A stretch of 38,550 bases of DNA, from contig JAGCMT010000097.1 in assembly GCA_017646335.1 (NCBI GenBank), positions 1 to 38,550 on the forward strand, given 5' to 3'. The translations under genes were made by a program, and so were the position numbers. Origin of the DNA: Burkholderiaceae bacterium (lineage in GTDB: Bacteria > Pseudomonadota > Gammaproteobacteria > Burkholderiales > Burkholderiaceae_F). The notes beneath the pieces are model-generated. The model was given only the letters and a program-made list of their open reading frames with translations, had not been told where the DNA came from and did no database searches. Positions 7,516-16,455 of the stretch are shown piece by piece. Every line of letters starts with the position of its first letter. Position 1 is the stretch's first letter.

Positions 7516-9291
7516 ATGCCTGCCATTCAAACCCGTACGCAATCGTATTTGCGAATGTTCCTTTCGGTATCGTTTGCCAGTTTCGCTTTGTATCTTTTGA
7601 TGCAAAACACGGGCGTGCTCACCGTCTGTACCGGCGTGTGCCTTTTCCTTTTCGCCATGGTGTTGCTTGAAGAAAGCTTCAAGATCCTTTCGAGTGGCGT
7701 TTTGGACGTTTTCCTCAACAAGGTCGCCGATAAGAACTGGAAATCTTTCATCTTCGGTTTCTCTTTAACGACGTTGGTGCAATCGAGCGGTTTGGTCTCG
7801 ATCATTGCCGTGTCGTTCTTGTCGGCCGGTTTGATCACGCTTTCTGCCGGTGTGGCCATGATCCTCGGTGTGAATTTGTCCACCGCCTTGACGACTTGGA
7901 TCGTGGGTTACTTCGGCTTGAAGGCCAAGATCTCCATGTATTCCATGCCGTTTATCATTTTCGGCGTGATTCTTTACCTTAACCGTCATAAGCGCGCCAA
8001 GGGCTGCGGTATGTTCTTGCTCTCGCTCGGCCTTTTGTTCTTGGGCTTGGCTTGGATGAAGGACGGTTTTGAATTCTTCAAGAGCACGATCGACATTAGC
8101 CAATACGGCATGCCCGGCATGAAGGGCTTGTTGCTTTATACGGCCATCGGTTTCGGCATTACGGCCATCACGCAGTCTTCTCACGCCACCTTGACGATGG
8201 CCGTGGCTGCATTGAGCGTGGGCCAAATCGGCTATGAGAACTCCATCGGCATTTCCATCGGTGCAAGTCTCGGTAGTACCGTGATTACCTGCATCAGCTC
8301 GTTGAATGCCAATATCGAAGGTAAGAAGATTGCCGCAACGCACGTTTTCTTTAAGGTCTTGTGCGGCATTATCACCATCGTCGCTATCAATCAATACCTC
8401 TGGGCCATCGATGTGATTGCTCCGGTTCTTGGCATTGCTCCGGACGATAGCGTCTATAAGCTCGCTATCTTTACGACGCTCTTCAATGTGACGGGCGTGG
8501 TGTTGTTGCTCCCGTTGATCAAGCAATTGTGCTACTGCTTGAACCGCTTTATGAAGAGCAAGGACAAGTCGGGTGAAATCGAACACGCCAAGTACTTGAA
8601 CGAAGGGGCCATCGAATTTAGTCACAGTGCCATTGAGACGTTGCATCAAGAAACCAAGCGCTTGATGAAGAATACGTCCAATATCATCTGTCGCATGATC
8701 TACATCGACCCGAGCGACGTTGATTCGGATGAGTCTGTCAGCAAGATCATCCCCCAACGCAACAACATGCCGGAAGAAAATTTCCAGAATTTGTACCAAA
8801 AGCACTTTAAGGCAATCTATTCTGACGTGATCGACTACGCCGTCCGAGCCAGTGCCGCTCAAAAGGACGCCAAGTACACGACGCAGTTCATGGACATCCG
8901 TCGCGCCAACCTCTTCATGGCTGCCGCTTTGAAGGACGTTGAGCAAGTCAACGTGAACATGACGAAGTACGGCTTCTCCACCAACGAATACGTGAAGGCC
9001 GAGTACTCTCATATTCGTCGCAACCTGTTGCGTATGCTTCGTTTGATTCAAACGATGTGCAACGCCAAGAACGATGAAGAAATCGCTCGTTTGAAGGTCG
9101 AACTCGATAAGAACAAGAACAAATTCGACGCCATCTCTTCCAACTCGTTGGACTCCTTGATTCGTAATCGTTTGATTACGGATGCCATGGCAACGTCGAT
9201 CATGAACGACAATGCCTTGTCTCGTAGCATCGCGAAGAACTTGCGTCACGCTGCGGACATTATTACAAAGAGTCAAGAAATCGACGATTAA
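7516..9291 (+). CDS. Na/Pi cotransporter family protein with PhoU-like C-terminal domain (copy 1)
   Basis: A 591-residue inner-membrane protein of the Na/Pi cotransporter family (NptA/YjbB type). YjbB in E. coli has the same layout and has been linked to phosphate export. Two inverted repeats carry the family QSS motifs: QSSG at 89-92 and QSSHAT at 220-225. The first is followed by GVNLSTA and the second by GASLGS. Membrane segments fill residues 12-340. From about 360 the protein is soluble, helical and PhoU-like, with a conserved stretch NSLDSLIRNRLITDA near the end. The ATG at 7516 has a weak ribosome site (GAAAG). The next gene downstream is a close paralog in the same direction, separated by a terminator, so each copy is probably transcribed on its own. 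Confidence 0.87.
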   Translation: MPAIQTRTQSYLRMFLSVSFASFALYLLMQNTGVLTVCTGVCLFLFAMVLLEESFKILSSGVLDVFLNKVADKNWKSFIFGFSLTTLVQSSGLVSIIAVSFLSAGLITLSAGVAMILGVNLSTALTTWIVGYFGLKAKISMYSMPFIIFGVILYLNRHKRAKGCGMFLLSLGLLFLGLAWMKDGFEFFKSTIDISQYGMPGMKGLLLYTAIGFGITAITQSSHATLTMAVAALSVGQIGYENSIGISIGASLGSTVITCISSLNANIEGKKIAATHVFFKVLCGIITIVAINQYLWAIDVIAPVLGIAPDDSVYKLAIFTTLFNVTGVVLLLPLIKQLCYCLNRFMKSKDKSGEIEHAKYLNEGAIEFSHSAIETLHQETKRLMKNTSNIICRMIYIDPSDVDSDESVSKIIPQRNNMPEENFQNLYQKHFKAIYSDVIDYAVRASAAQKDAKYTTQFMDIRRANLFMAAALKDVEQVNVNMTKYGFSTNEYVKAEYSHIRRNLLRMLRLIQTMCNAKNDEEIARLKVELDKNKNKFDAISSNSLDSLIRNRLITDAMATSIMNDNALSRSIAKNLRHAADIITKSQEIDD

Positions 9292-9315
9292 GCAAAGAAA
9301 TTTGCATTTAGAAGG

Positions 9316-9342
9316 AAAAAGCAGCGGTTTTCGCTGCTTTTT
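9316..9342 (+). terminator. Rho-independent terminator between the two Na/Pi paralogs
   Basis: AAAAAGCAGCG pairs with CGCTGCTTTTT across a five-base loop, with a T run in the 3' arm. Confidence 0.9.
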
Positions 9343-9379
9343 CCACTTATAGGCTACACCACTTGAAATAAGAAGACCT

Positions 9380-9385
9380 TATAAT
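9380..9385 (+). promoter_or_regulatory. Candidate -10 box for the second Na/Pi paralog
   Basis: A perfect TATAAT lies about 115 bases before the ATG at 9502 and after the terminator. The nearby TTGAAA (9363-9368) is only 11 bp away, too close to act as its -35. No Pho-box-like repeat is visible. Confidence 0.4.
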
Positions 9386-9501
9386 TCCAAGGTTTTATTT
9401 AACGATAGATTTTTAATCACTCCCCCGACCTTACGGCGTCAATCGTACCCGTCAGCAGTATCTCCTTTGTCGGTTGGATCCAGAAAGAAAAAAGAAGAAT
9501 A

Positions 9502-11289
9502 ATGGCCGCCATTCAAACGCGCACTCAACGCCTCGTAACCGTTTTCTCCTCTGTCATCTTTGCTTGCGGAGCGATGTACTTTTTGATGCAAAACGCCGGC
9601 TTCCTGACAATCTGTACCGGTGTCTGTATGTTCTTGTTTGCCATGGTGCTCTTGAGCGACAGCTTCAAGATTCTTTCGGGCGGTTTCTTGAATGAATTCC
9701 TCGATCGCGTAGCCGGCAAGAATTGGAAGTCTTTCACGTTCGGTTTCACGTTAAGTACGTTATTACAATCGAGCGGCTTGGTCACCATCATTGCCATTTC
9801 CTTCTTGAGTGCCGGTCTCATCAGCTTGTCGGCCGGCGTGGCAATGATTTACGGCGTGAATTTATCCACGGCCTGTAGTGCATGGATTTTGGGTTATTTG
9901 GGCGTGAAATCTCAAATCGCCCTTTTGGCCATGCCTTTCATCATTTTTGGCGTTGTCCTCTACCTCAACAAGCAGAAGAATGTTCGTGGTGCGGGCTTGT
10001 TCCTCTTGTCGTTGGGTTTGCTCTTTTTGGGTATTTCCTGGATGAAGGATGGCTTTGTGTACTTCAAAGACACGATCGACATCAGCCAATACCAAATGAG
10101 CGGCTTTAAAGGCCTTTTGGTTTACACAGCCGTCGGCTTCCTTGTCACCTGCGTCACACAGTCTTCTCACGCCACACTGACGTTGGCTATCGCCGCATTG
10201 ACGGTGAACCAAATCACGTACGAAAACTCCATCGGTATCGCCATTGGGGCTAGCATCGGTAGCACGATGTTGACCGTGATCGGTTCTTTGAATTCCAATA
10301 TCGAAGGTAAAAAGATTGCTGCCACACACGTCTTTTTCAATATTTTTGCAGCAATTTTGGCCATCGTCTTCATCAAATACTATTCGATGGCAACCGACTG
10401 GATTGCCCCGATGATCGGCATTTCGCTTGACGATTATGTCTTCCGTTTGGCTATCTTCATGACGATCTTCAACGTGGTCGCCACGATCATTTTGACGCCG
10501 TTCATCTCGCAAATGTGCACGGTTTTGAACCGTTATATCGTCAATCGCAATAAAGACGGTGATGTTGAGCATGCCAAATACTTGAACGAAAGTGCCATCG
10601 AGTTTAGTGGTTCGGCATTAAAGACGTTGAATCAAGAAACGCGTCGCTTGATGCAAAACTCGATGGACATCATCTCTCGTATGATTTGCATCCGCCCTGA
10701 AGACGTGCACTCTTTAAGTGCCGCCAGTACGATCATCCCGCAACGTGATGAGCCGATTGAAGAAGATTTCAATGAGCTCTATCACAAGCACTTCAAGGGT
10801 ATTTATTCCGACATCATCGACTTTGCCGTGCGTGCCAGTAGCGTTGAAAAAGAACATAAGCATGCCACTGAATTCATGGACGTTCGTCGTGCCAATCTGT
10901 TCATGGCTGCCGCATTGAAGGATACGCAACAACTGAACACGAACGTGATTAAGTACGGCTTCTCTACCGATCCGAACGTTAAGGCGGAATACTCTCATAT
11001 CCGTCGTAACATGCTTCGTATGTTGCGTTTGGTTAAGCGTTTATTGCAAGCTCAAACCGCCGAAGAAGTCCAATTGATCAAAAACGAATTGGATAAGAAT
11101 AAGCTCAAATTTGACGCAATTTCTTCCAATTCCTTGGATTCCTTGATTCGTAATAAGCTCATTACGGATGCGGTAGCGACCTCGATCATGAACGATAATG
11201 CTCTGTCTTTGAGTGTAGCCAAGAGCCTTCGTCACGCCGCCGAAATCATCTCCGGCAACGAAGATCCGTATCACAAGGATCACGCTTAA
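9502..11289 (+). CDS. Na/Pi cotransporter family protein with PhoU-like C-terminal domain (copy 2)
   Basis: A 595-residue paralog of the preceding gene, alike along its whole length. QSSG (89-92) and QSSHAT (220-225) fall at identical residue numbers. The tail again has NSLDSLIRNKLITDA followed by ATSIMNDNALS. The membrane part covers about residues 12-340 and the PhoU-like helical part about 360-585. The likely role is sodium-linked phosphate movement, with the soluble tail sensing or gating. The start ATG has AAGAAG upstream. It has its own candidate -10 box and is bounded by terminators on both sides, so it looks independently expressed. The pair most likely arose by a tandem duplication. 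Whether the two differ in substrate or direction cannot be seen. Confidence 0.87.
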   Translation: MAAIQTRTQRLVTVFSSVIFACGAMYFLMQNAGFLTICTGVCMFLFAMVLLSDSFKILSGGFLNEFLDRVAGKNWKSFTFGFTLSTLLQSSGLVTIIAISFLSAGLISLSAGVAMIYGVNLSTACSAWILGYLGVKSQIALLAMPFIIFGVVLYLNKQKNVRGAGLFLLSLGLLFLGISWMKDGFVYFKDTIDISQYQMSGFKGLLVYTAVGFLVTCVTQSSHATLTLAIAALTVNQITYENSIGIAIGASIGSTMLTVIGSLNSNIEGKKIAATHVFFNIFAAILAIVFIKYYSMATDWIAPMIGISLDDYVFRLAIFMTIFNVVATIILTPFISQMCTVLNRYIVNRNKDGDVEHAKYLNESAIEFSGSALKTLNQETRRLMQNSMDIISRMICIRPEDVHSLSAASTIIPQRDEPIEEDFNELYHKHFKGIYSDIIDFAVRASSVEKEHKHATEFMDVRRANLFMAAALKDTQQLNTNVIKYGFSTDPNVKAEYSHIRRNMLRMLRLVKRLLQAQTAEEVQLIKNELDKNKLKFDAISSNSLDSLIRNKLITDAVATSIMNDNALSLSVAKSLRHAAEIISGNEDPYHKDHA

Positions 11290-11303
11290 GCACAAGGTCC
11301 AAC

Positions 11304-11340
11304 AAAAATGCCGAGTTCGTTTGAACTCGGCATTTTTTTT
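11304..11340. terminator. Bidirectional terminator between convergent genes
   Basis: AAAAATGCCGAGTTC pairs with GAACTCGGCATTTTT, a 15-bp stem with a GTTT loop. A T run follows on the plus strand and a matching A run precedes it for the minus strand. It serves the Na/Pi gene (plus) and the acetyltransferase (minus). Confidence 0.93.
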
Positions 11341-11343
11341 GCA

Positions 11344-11934
11344 TTAGAAGTCTTTGCGAAAGACGAAGATATCGAATTTTTGTCCGTCGACAAAGTCACA
11401 ATCGGCGTGGTGTGCAACCGTGATAAATCCGCGCTTTTCGTAGTACGTGTGGTTACAAGCGGAGTCAGCCCAAAGGTAGAGGGAATCAAAACCCTCTTGC
11501 TTACACTGCTCCAAAAGCATTTGCATCAAAGGTGCTCCCGCCCCCTTCTTACAGCTAATGAATAGTCCCGCAACCAAATAGTTCCCTTCGGCGACCGACG
11601 ACAAACGCTTCGATTGCGTTTTTAAGTAAGTTTGATACTCCAAGGCAATCCGACGCTCTTGCTCATTCAAACGCCCGATATTGGCATCAAACCAATCATC
11701 GGCATCGGTCTCATCACCGGGGCGATAAGCCAATAAGAACGCATCGATCGTCTGACCGTCAGCACTAGCCACGCGACTGTATTGCGGATTTCTAAAGTAG
11801 TAACGAGCCATGTAACCATAGATAAAGCAGCCGAGCTCCGAGCGATGCCCCGGAAGATCTTCTGCCATCCAAGCATTAAAGGCTAAAAATGAAGCAGCCT
11901 CGATGTCTCGAGGCTGAAAAAATCGAATCGTCAT
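11344..11934 (-). CDS. GNAT family N-acetyltransferase
   Basis: A 196-residue protein of the GCN5-related acetyltransferase fold, which moves acetyl from acetyl-CoA to an amine. The N terminus has the usual first strand MTIRFFQPRDIEAA. The C-terminal half has the acetyl-CoA-binding pattern around KKGAGAPLMQMLLEQC, and the late GNAT signature YLWADSACNHTYYEKRGF. The substrate cannot be told. I chose the ATG at 11934; a TTG at 11946 would overlap the lpxC stop. No ribosome site is visible before 11934, so translation may depend on coupling to lpxC, whose stop lies eight bases upstream. A perfect 9-bp hairpin lies within codons 7-13. The gene is the last of the dcw transcription unit. Confidence 0.82.
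   Translation of the reverse strand: MTIRFFQPRDIEAASFLAFNAWMAEDLPGHRSELGCFIYGYMARYYFRNPQYSRVASADGQTIDAFLLAYRPGDETDADDWFDANIGRLNEQERRIALEYQTYLKTQSKRLSSVAEGNYLVAGLFISCKKGAGAPLMQMLLEQCKQEGFDSLYLWADSACNHTYYEKRGFITVAHHADCDFVDGQKFDIFVFRKDF
11895..11916 (-). repeat. Perfect hairpin at the 5' end of the acetyltransferase gene
   Basis: CAGCCTCGA (11895-11903) pairs with TCGAGGCTG (11908-11916) across a four-base loop. On the minus strand it starts about 18 bases after the acetyltransferase ATG and is followed by CTTCATTTTT. It may act as a weak terminator for lpxC transcripts or as a block to translation. Confidence 0.6.
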
Positions 11935-11942
11935 TTGAATTA

Positions 11943-12857
11943 TCAAATCGTCGTGCTGCGATCCAAAGCAAAGTCAACGGGCCCGTTGGCATCGGCTTCA
12001 AACGTTGCCCATTCCCAAGCCGTCGGATCGTCAAGCAACGTGCGAAGAAGCTTGTTGTTCAACGCGTGACCGGACTTATGAGCACTATAGGCTGCCAACA
12101 ACGGATGACCCAAAACATACAAGTCACCCATCGCGTCGAGAATCTTATGCTTGACGAATTCGTCATCGCTGCGCAAGCCGTCGGCATTGAGCACACGGAA
12201 CTCGTCCATCACGATGGCGTTCTCAAGCGTACCGCCTTGAGCCAAACCGATCGAACGAAGCATTTCCACGTCGTTAACAAAACCGAAGGTACGAGCACGA
12301 CTCACGGCGCTCATGTACGTTTCCTTGGCTAAATCCACTTCGACAAATTGAGCCGTCGCATCAATCGCAGGATGACCGAAGTCGATGGAGAATGCCAACT
12401 TGAAACCTTCATGCGGTTCCAAACGTGCCCACTTGTCACCTTCTCGAACTTCCACGGAGCGCTTGACACGAACAAAACGCTTCGGAGCATCTTGTTCAAG
12501 AATGCCGGCCGCTTGGATCAAGAAAACGAAACTGGAACCGGAACCATCCATAATCGGGATTTCCGGAGCGTCTACGTCAACGTAGCAGTTATCGATGCCA
12601 AAACCACTCAAAGCACTCATCAAGTGCTCAATCGTAGAAATCTTGACATTGCCTTCGTTGAGCGTCGTGGCCATACGCGTGTCGTTCACGCGCGTGGCTT
12701 CAGACTTCATAACAACGGGCGGATCCATGTCCACCCGTGAATAGACAAGGCCTGTATCGGGATTGGCCGGACGCAAGGTCAAGCGAACTTTGCGTCCGGA
12801 ATGCAAACCGATACCAACCGTCGTGACGACTTTTTTAAGCGTACGTTGCTTAAGCAT
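11943..12857 (-). CDS. lpxC: UDP-3-O-acyl-N-acetylglucosamine deacetylase LpxC
   Basis: LpxC is the zinc amidase that carries out the first committed step of lipid A synthesis in the cytoplasm. The 304-residue product has the normal size. The zinc ligands are visible as H78 in TIEHLMSAL and H237/D241 in [12 protein letters not shown], with the general-acid histidine at 251 in HPLLA. The catalytic loop [11 protein letters not shown] lies near residue 101. The ATG at 12857 is separated from the ftsZ stop by only five bases, so it is co-transcribed with ftsZ, the usual arrangement at the end of proteobacterial dcw clusters. Its presence confirms an outer membrane with lipid A. Confidence 0.97.
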   Translation of the reverse strand: MLKQRTLKKVVTTVGIGLHSGRKVRLTLRPANPDTGLVYSRVDMDPPVVMKSEATRVNDTRMATTLNEGNVKISTIEHLMSALSGFGIDNCYVDVDAPEIPIMDGSGSSFVFLIQAAGILEQDAPKRFVRVKRSVEVREGDKWARLEPHEGFKLAFSIDFGHPAIDATAQFVEVDLAKETYMSAVSRARTFGFVNDVEMLRSIGLAQGGTLENAIVMDEFRVLNADGLRSDDEFVKHKILDAMGDLYVLGHPLLAAYSAHKSGHALNNKLLRTLLDDPTAWEWATFEADANGPVDFALDRSTTI

Positions 12858-12862
12858 GTCAA

Positions 12863-14224
12863 TTACTTGTTATCGCGTCGGATCGACCACCAACCGCCCG
12901 TGCTGGGCCAATCGGTTTGAGCAGCCGGTTCCGGCTTCTTTTCAATCGGTGCCGGTTGCGGTTGAACAACGGGCTGCGGAGCGACCATCGTCGGTTGCTG
13001 ACGCACTTCTTCACGCGGAGCAGCTACGGGCTCGACCACCGAAGCCACCGGTTGTTGAACCGGAGCGACTGCCGGTTGTTGCATCGGTTGTTCAACACGT
13101 TGCGGCATCGCAGGCATATCCCAAACCGGAGTTGCCGGCATCACCGGTTGCGGTTGTGCAGCCGGTTGTTGAACCGGCTGAGCAACCGGCTTGCTAGCGA
13201 TCGGATTGGACCAAATGTTGATTTGAGACTTAGCTTCGGGCTTTTCGAGCGGCGGAACAGCCTTATCTTGACCACCGTCCAAACCCGTTGCCACGACCGT
13301 CACGCGCATCGAATCGCCCATGCTATCGTCGTAGGCAGAACCGTAGATGACTTGAGCACCCTTGGCCGTGAAGTTCGTGATGATGTTCATCACGGTCTTC
13401 GTTTCCTTCATCTTCATGGACTCTTCGCTAGCGGTGATGTAAACCAACACGCCGCGAGCACCGTTCAACGTAACGCCTTCCAACAACGGACAAGCAACGG
13501 CTTCTTCAGCTGCGATGCGAGCACGATCCGGACCGCTGGCGATGGCAGAACCCATCATTGCCGTACCGCGTTCACTCATCACCGTGCGCAAGTCTTCGAA
13601 GTCAACACCGATCAAACCCGGCGTTTGAATGATTTCCGTGATACCGGCACAAGCCTTAAAGAGCACATCGTCAGCAGCAGCGAAACATTCGCTCATCGAT
13701 GCATCTTCACCCAACTCTTCTTCGAGCTTGTCATTCAAGATCACGATTTGAGAATCGACGGCTTGCTTCAAACGAACCAAACCTTCTTCAGCACGTTGCA
13801 TACGCAAAGCACCTTCGAAGAAGAACGGCTTCGTGACCACAGCCACCGTCAAAATACCCATTTCACGAGCAATCTGAGCCACCACCGGCGCAGCACCCGT
13901 ACCCGTACCACCGCCCATACCGGCCGTGATAAACACCAAATGAGCGCCTTGGAGCAACTCACGAATACGATCCTTGGATTCAAGCGCAGCAGCTTCACCC
14001 ACTTCCGGACGAGCGCCGGCGCCCAAACCCGTCTTACCGATCTGGAGCGTTGCGTGTGCACGAGAGCGTGCCAATGCCGTGTAATCGGTATTAATCGTAA
14101 TAAATTGAATACCTTGAGCACCACGTTCAATCATGTGCTCAACAGCGTTACCACCGCCACCGCCGACACCGACCACTTTGATCACGGTTTCGCGAGGCTC
14201 GTTATCGACCATTTCAAAAGACAT
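12863..14224 (-). CDS. ftsZ: Cell division GTPase FtsZ
   Basis: FtsZ is the tubulin-like GTPase that forms the Z ring. The globular part is canonical: [11 protein letters not shown] near 18-27, the tubulin signature GGGTGTG at 104-110, and a T7-like [11 protein letters not shown]. The 453-residue product carries a long linker (about residues 335-440) very rich in P, Q, V and A, with many PVxQP-like units. The last 11 residues read [11 protein letters not shown], which departs from the usual FtsZ C-terminal peptide (DIPxFLRxQ type). Only an IRR core resembles it. I chose the ATG at 14224, with AGGTG eight bases upstream; the frame stays open further upstream but gives a non-conserved extension. 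A terminator-like hairpin lies between ftsA and this start. Confidence 0.97.
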   Translation of the reverse strand: MSFEMVDNEPRETVIKVVGVGGGGGNAVEHMIERGAQGIQFITINTDYTALARSRAHATLQIGKTGLGAGARPEVGEAAALESKDRIRELLQGAHLVFITAGMGGGTGTGAAPVVAQIAREMGILTVAVVTKPFFFEGALRMQRAEEGLVRLKQAVDSQIVILNDKLEEELGEDASMSECFAAADDVLFKACAGITEIIQTPGLIGVDFEDLRTVMSERGTAMMGSAIASGPDRARIAAEEAVACPLLEGVTLNGARGVLVYITASEESMKMKETKTVMNIITNFTAKGAQVIYGSAYDDSMGDSMRVTVVATGLDGGQDKAVPPLEKPEAKSQINIWSNPIASKPVAQPVQQPAAQPQPVMPATPVWDMPAMPQRVEQPMQQPAVAPVQQPVASVVEPVAAPREEVRQQPTMVAPQPVVQPQPAPIEKKPEPAAQTDWPSTGGWWSIRRDNK

Positions 14225-14271
14225 TTTTCCGACACCTAAACTTATTAGATTCAATCCCTTAATTATGACGG

Positions 14272-14296
14272 AAAAAGTGGGCATTTGCCCACTTTT
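14272..14296 (-). terminator. Terminator-like hairpin between ftsA and ftsZ
   Basis: On the minus strand AAAAGTGGGC pairs with GCCCACTTTT across a four-base loop, followed by T. It lies in the 114-base gap after ftsA. The gap is unusually long for this cluster, so ftsZ transcription may be partly separated from the upstream genes. Confidence 0.65.
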
Positions 14297-14338
14297 CCCC
14301 TTGGTTTTTTCTAACTTTCCGACGGTTTTACTAGCCTG

Positions 14339-15628
14339 TCAATATTCGCCTACGAAAAACTCTTTGAAGAGTTGTTTAAGACGTGCCTGCCACGTATCAA
14401 CCGGCACCTTCGCGTCGTTCGAAGACATTTCCCCTTCTTTGAAACGCAAAGCAGCATAGGCAACCAATCCCATCACGGCACTACCACTAGGAGAGGTCAA
14501 ACCGACGCAAGCATCACCCTCATAACGAGAACGGCCCTGACGAGTACTGAACGTGTAACGATAAGGCTCCGGAACTTGCTCAAAAATGCGATCGAAACCT
14601 TGAAGCAAACTGCCGCCGCCGGTTACCACAATACCGCCGGAAAGCACATTGCGCGGATAACCGTTTTCAATCACAAACCAACGAGCCTCTAAGAGGGCTT
14701 TGCAAACCTCAGCGACCATCCCACGAGCATGTCCCAAAGCCACTTCCGAGAGTTCGAACAACGAATACTTTTGCGTCGTTCCGTCATTGCGTGGCACCGG
14801 AATCAACACTTCATCGAGTTCGGGCAACATACGAAGATCCAAACGACGCTTAAGTTTTTCGGCTTCTTGCATTGAGCAATGCATATAGCCGGCCAACTGC
14901 TCGGTAATGTGATCCCCGCCGATCGGCAATGTCTTCGTAAAGCGAGGCGTACCGCCCTTGAAAACCACGATATCGGTCGTACTGGCACCGACATCAACAA
15001 CAACGACCCCGTTACGGCGCTCTTCTTCGGTCAAAATCGCGTAAGCGCTTGCCCAACCTTGAGGCAAACCTTGGACAATATCCAAACCGCTACGTCGAAT
15101 GGTTTTCACCAAAAAGTCCGCACAAAGCGCATTGCCGACGGCCGCGTGCACGTGCACTGTCACGCGAGAGGCCTTCGATTGCTCCAAAGGACTATTGAAT
15201 TGCTCTTCTTCGTTGTTGTAGGAGTAGTAATTGATTTCGCTGGCGATGTAATGCTCGCCTTCGTTGATGCCTAAGGACTCAATGGCAGAGTCTTTAGCAA
15301 CTTGAATATCTTTGATGGTGACCGAATCACCCTTAATCGGTTTTTGAGCCGTCCCGTCGCGACCGAGAACATGCTTGCCGCCAACCGTGGCATAAACATT
15401 CGGGAGACGCGGTTGTTTGTAGAAACGTTGCAAGTCGTTGATTGCCTCATTGAGCTGCTTTACCGCTTCATCGACATCAACGATACGACCACCTTCAACG
15501 CCTCGGCTTTCTGCTCGCCCTTGAGCAAGGACGCGAAAAGACCCGTCGCGGCTGATTTCAGCCACAACGGCAAGAATCTTGCTGGTGCCGATATCGACGG
15601 CAGCGACAATGTTCTTTTCGTCTTTCAT
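14339..15628 (-). CDS. ftsA: Cell division protein FtsA
   Basis: FtsA is the actin-like ATPase that tethers FtsZ to the inner membrane and recruits late division proteins. The 429-residue product shows the actin-fold phosphate loops: VAAVDIGTSKILAVV at the N terminus, VVVDVGASTTDIVVF near residue 205 and GIVVTGGGSLLQGF near residue 333. The C terminus LKQLFKEFFVGEY fits the short amphipathic membrane-targeting helix. The ATG overlaps the ftsQ stop in an ATGA arrangement, so the two are translationally coupled. Gene order and size are standard. Confidence 0.97.
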   Translation of the reverse strand: MKDEKNIVAAVDIGTSKILAVVAEISRDGSFRVLAQGRAESRGVEGGRIVDVDEAVKQLNEAINDLQRFYKQPRLPNVYATVGGKHVLGRDGTAQKPIKGDSVTIKDIQVAKDSAIESLGINEGEHYIASEINYYSYNNEEEQFNSPLEQSKASRVTVHVHAAVGNALCADFLVKTIRRSGLDIVQGLPQGWASAYAILTEEERRNGVVVVDVGASTTDIVVFKGGTPRFTKTLPIGGDHITEQLAGYMHCSMQEAEKLKRRLDLRMLPELDEVLIPVPRNDGTTQKYSLFELSEVALGHARGMVAEVCKALLEARWFVIENGYPRNVLSGGIVVTGGGSLLQGFDRIFEQVPEPYRYTFSTRQGRSRYEGDACVGLTSPSGSAVMGLVAYAALRFKEGEMSSNDAKVPVDTWQARLKQLFKEFFVGEY

Positions 15629-16437
15629 AGGCGATTGAGTTTAGCGACTTCTTCTGCGGCTTGGCGCTTGGCCTCTTGAGCTCGCAACTTATTCAAACGG
15701 TTTTCAGGCAACGTAGCCGTAAAGGCCCACTCATAACGGGCATCGATACTGGAAGGCGGCCCCTTCATCAATTTGACGACTTCCGGGTACTGAACAATCA
15801 CAACACCCAAACGATCTTCCAAAGTCCACCCTTCGCGCTCGACACCCAATTCCACACGTGTCGGCGGAATATTGTCTCCGGCAATGGCAATCGCCCAACT
15901 GTCACGATCCGTCACGCTGATTTCTGTAATGCGAGCACCAAATTTTACGGCCTCAAGCATCTTTGTAAAGCGTTTATAACGGCGAGTGACTTCCTTGGCT
16001 TGGCTACTCATCCCAAAAAACTCGGGCAGTGCCAAAGGATTGTCGATTTCATCGGGATTGGCTGCAAAAAGATGGCCTTCAATAGAAACCAATCGCCCGT
16101 CTTCCCACAAAGCCAAAGGTTTGTGCTGTTCGATTTCGATCGATAGCGCATTGGGCCAAACACGACGCACTTGAGCGTCTTTCACCCAAGGTGCTCGACG
16201 AGCGGCCTCTCGAACGGCATTGACATCAACCGTGAAAAACGTCCCGTGAGTCGAATCGCCCAAGGCACGCTTAAATTGCGAAGCCGAGATCCGGGTGATC
16301 TCCCCCGTGATCTCGACTCGTTCGATCTCAAACCACGAATAGACCATGCGCGGAAAGCTACTCAACCACAGTGCTGCTCCCAAAAGAAGCACCACAAAGG
16401 AAATGAGAACGCGGTTAACGAGTTGCTTTCGTTGCAT
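15625..16437 (-). CDS. ftsQ: Cell division protein FtsQ
   Basis: FtsQ is a bitopic inner-membrane protein of the FtsQBL subcomplex, which licenses septal peptidoglycan synthesis. The 270-residue product has a short basic cytoplasmic start, one membrane segment at about residues 10-30 (VLISFVVLLLGAALWL), a POTRA domain beginning at IERVEITGEITRISASQF, and the beta domain after it. The motif APWVKDAQVRRVWPNALSIEI is typical of FtsQ. I chose the ATG at 16437 over the TTG just before it. The stop overlaps the ftsA start by four bases; ddlB ends 18 bases upstream. Confidence 0.94.
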   Translation of the reverse strand: MQRKQLVNRVLISFVVLLLGAALWLSSFPRMVYSWFEIERVEITGEITRISASQFKRALGDSTHGTFFTVDVNAVREAARRAPWVKDAQVRRVWPNALSIEIEQHKPLALWEDGRLVSIEGHLFAANPDEIDNPLALPEFFGMSSQAKEVTRRYKRFTKMLEAVKFGARITEISVTDRDSWAIAIAGDNIPPTRVELGVEREGWTLEDRLGVVIVQYPEVVKLMKGPPSSIDARYEWAFTATLPENRLNKLRAQEAKRQAAEEVAKLNRL

Positions 16438-16455
16438 CAATCCGAGCTTTCAAAA

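Noticed and set aside
7765..9276. A 503-codon minus-strand frame opposite the first Na/Pi gene
   Set aside because: It is histidine-, aspartate- and arginine-rich, as expected for the antisense of membrane codons; a shorter mirror frame appears opposite the second paralog.
12900..13210. Repetitive CAACCGG/CCGGTTG-rich stretch that could suggest a CRISPR or tandem repeat
   Set aside because: The units are irregular and encode the PQ-rich linker of FtsZ; there are no equal spacers.
12917..14239. A 440-codon plus-strand frame opposite ftsZ
   Set aside because: It is the antisense of ftsZ, has biased composition, and has no ribosome site or promoter.
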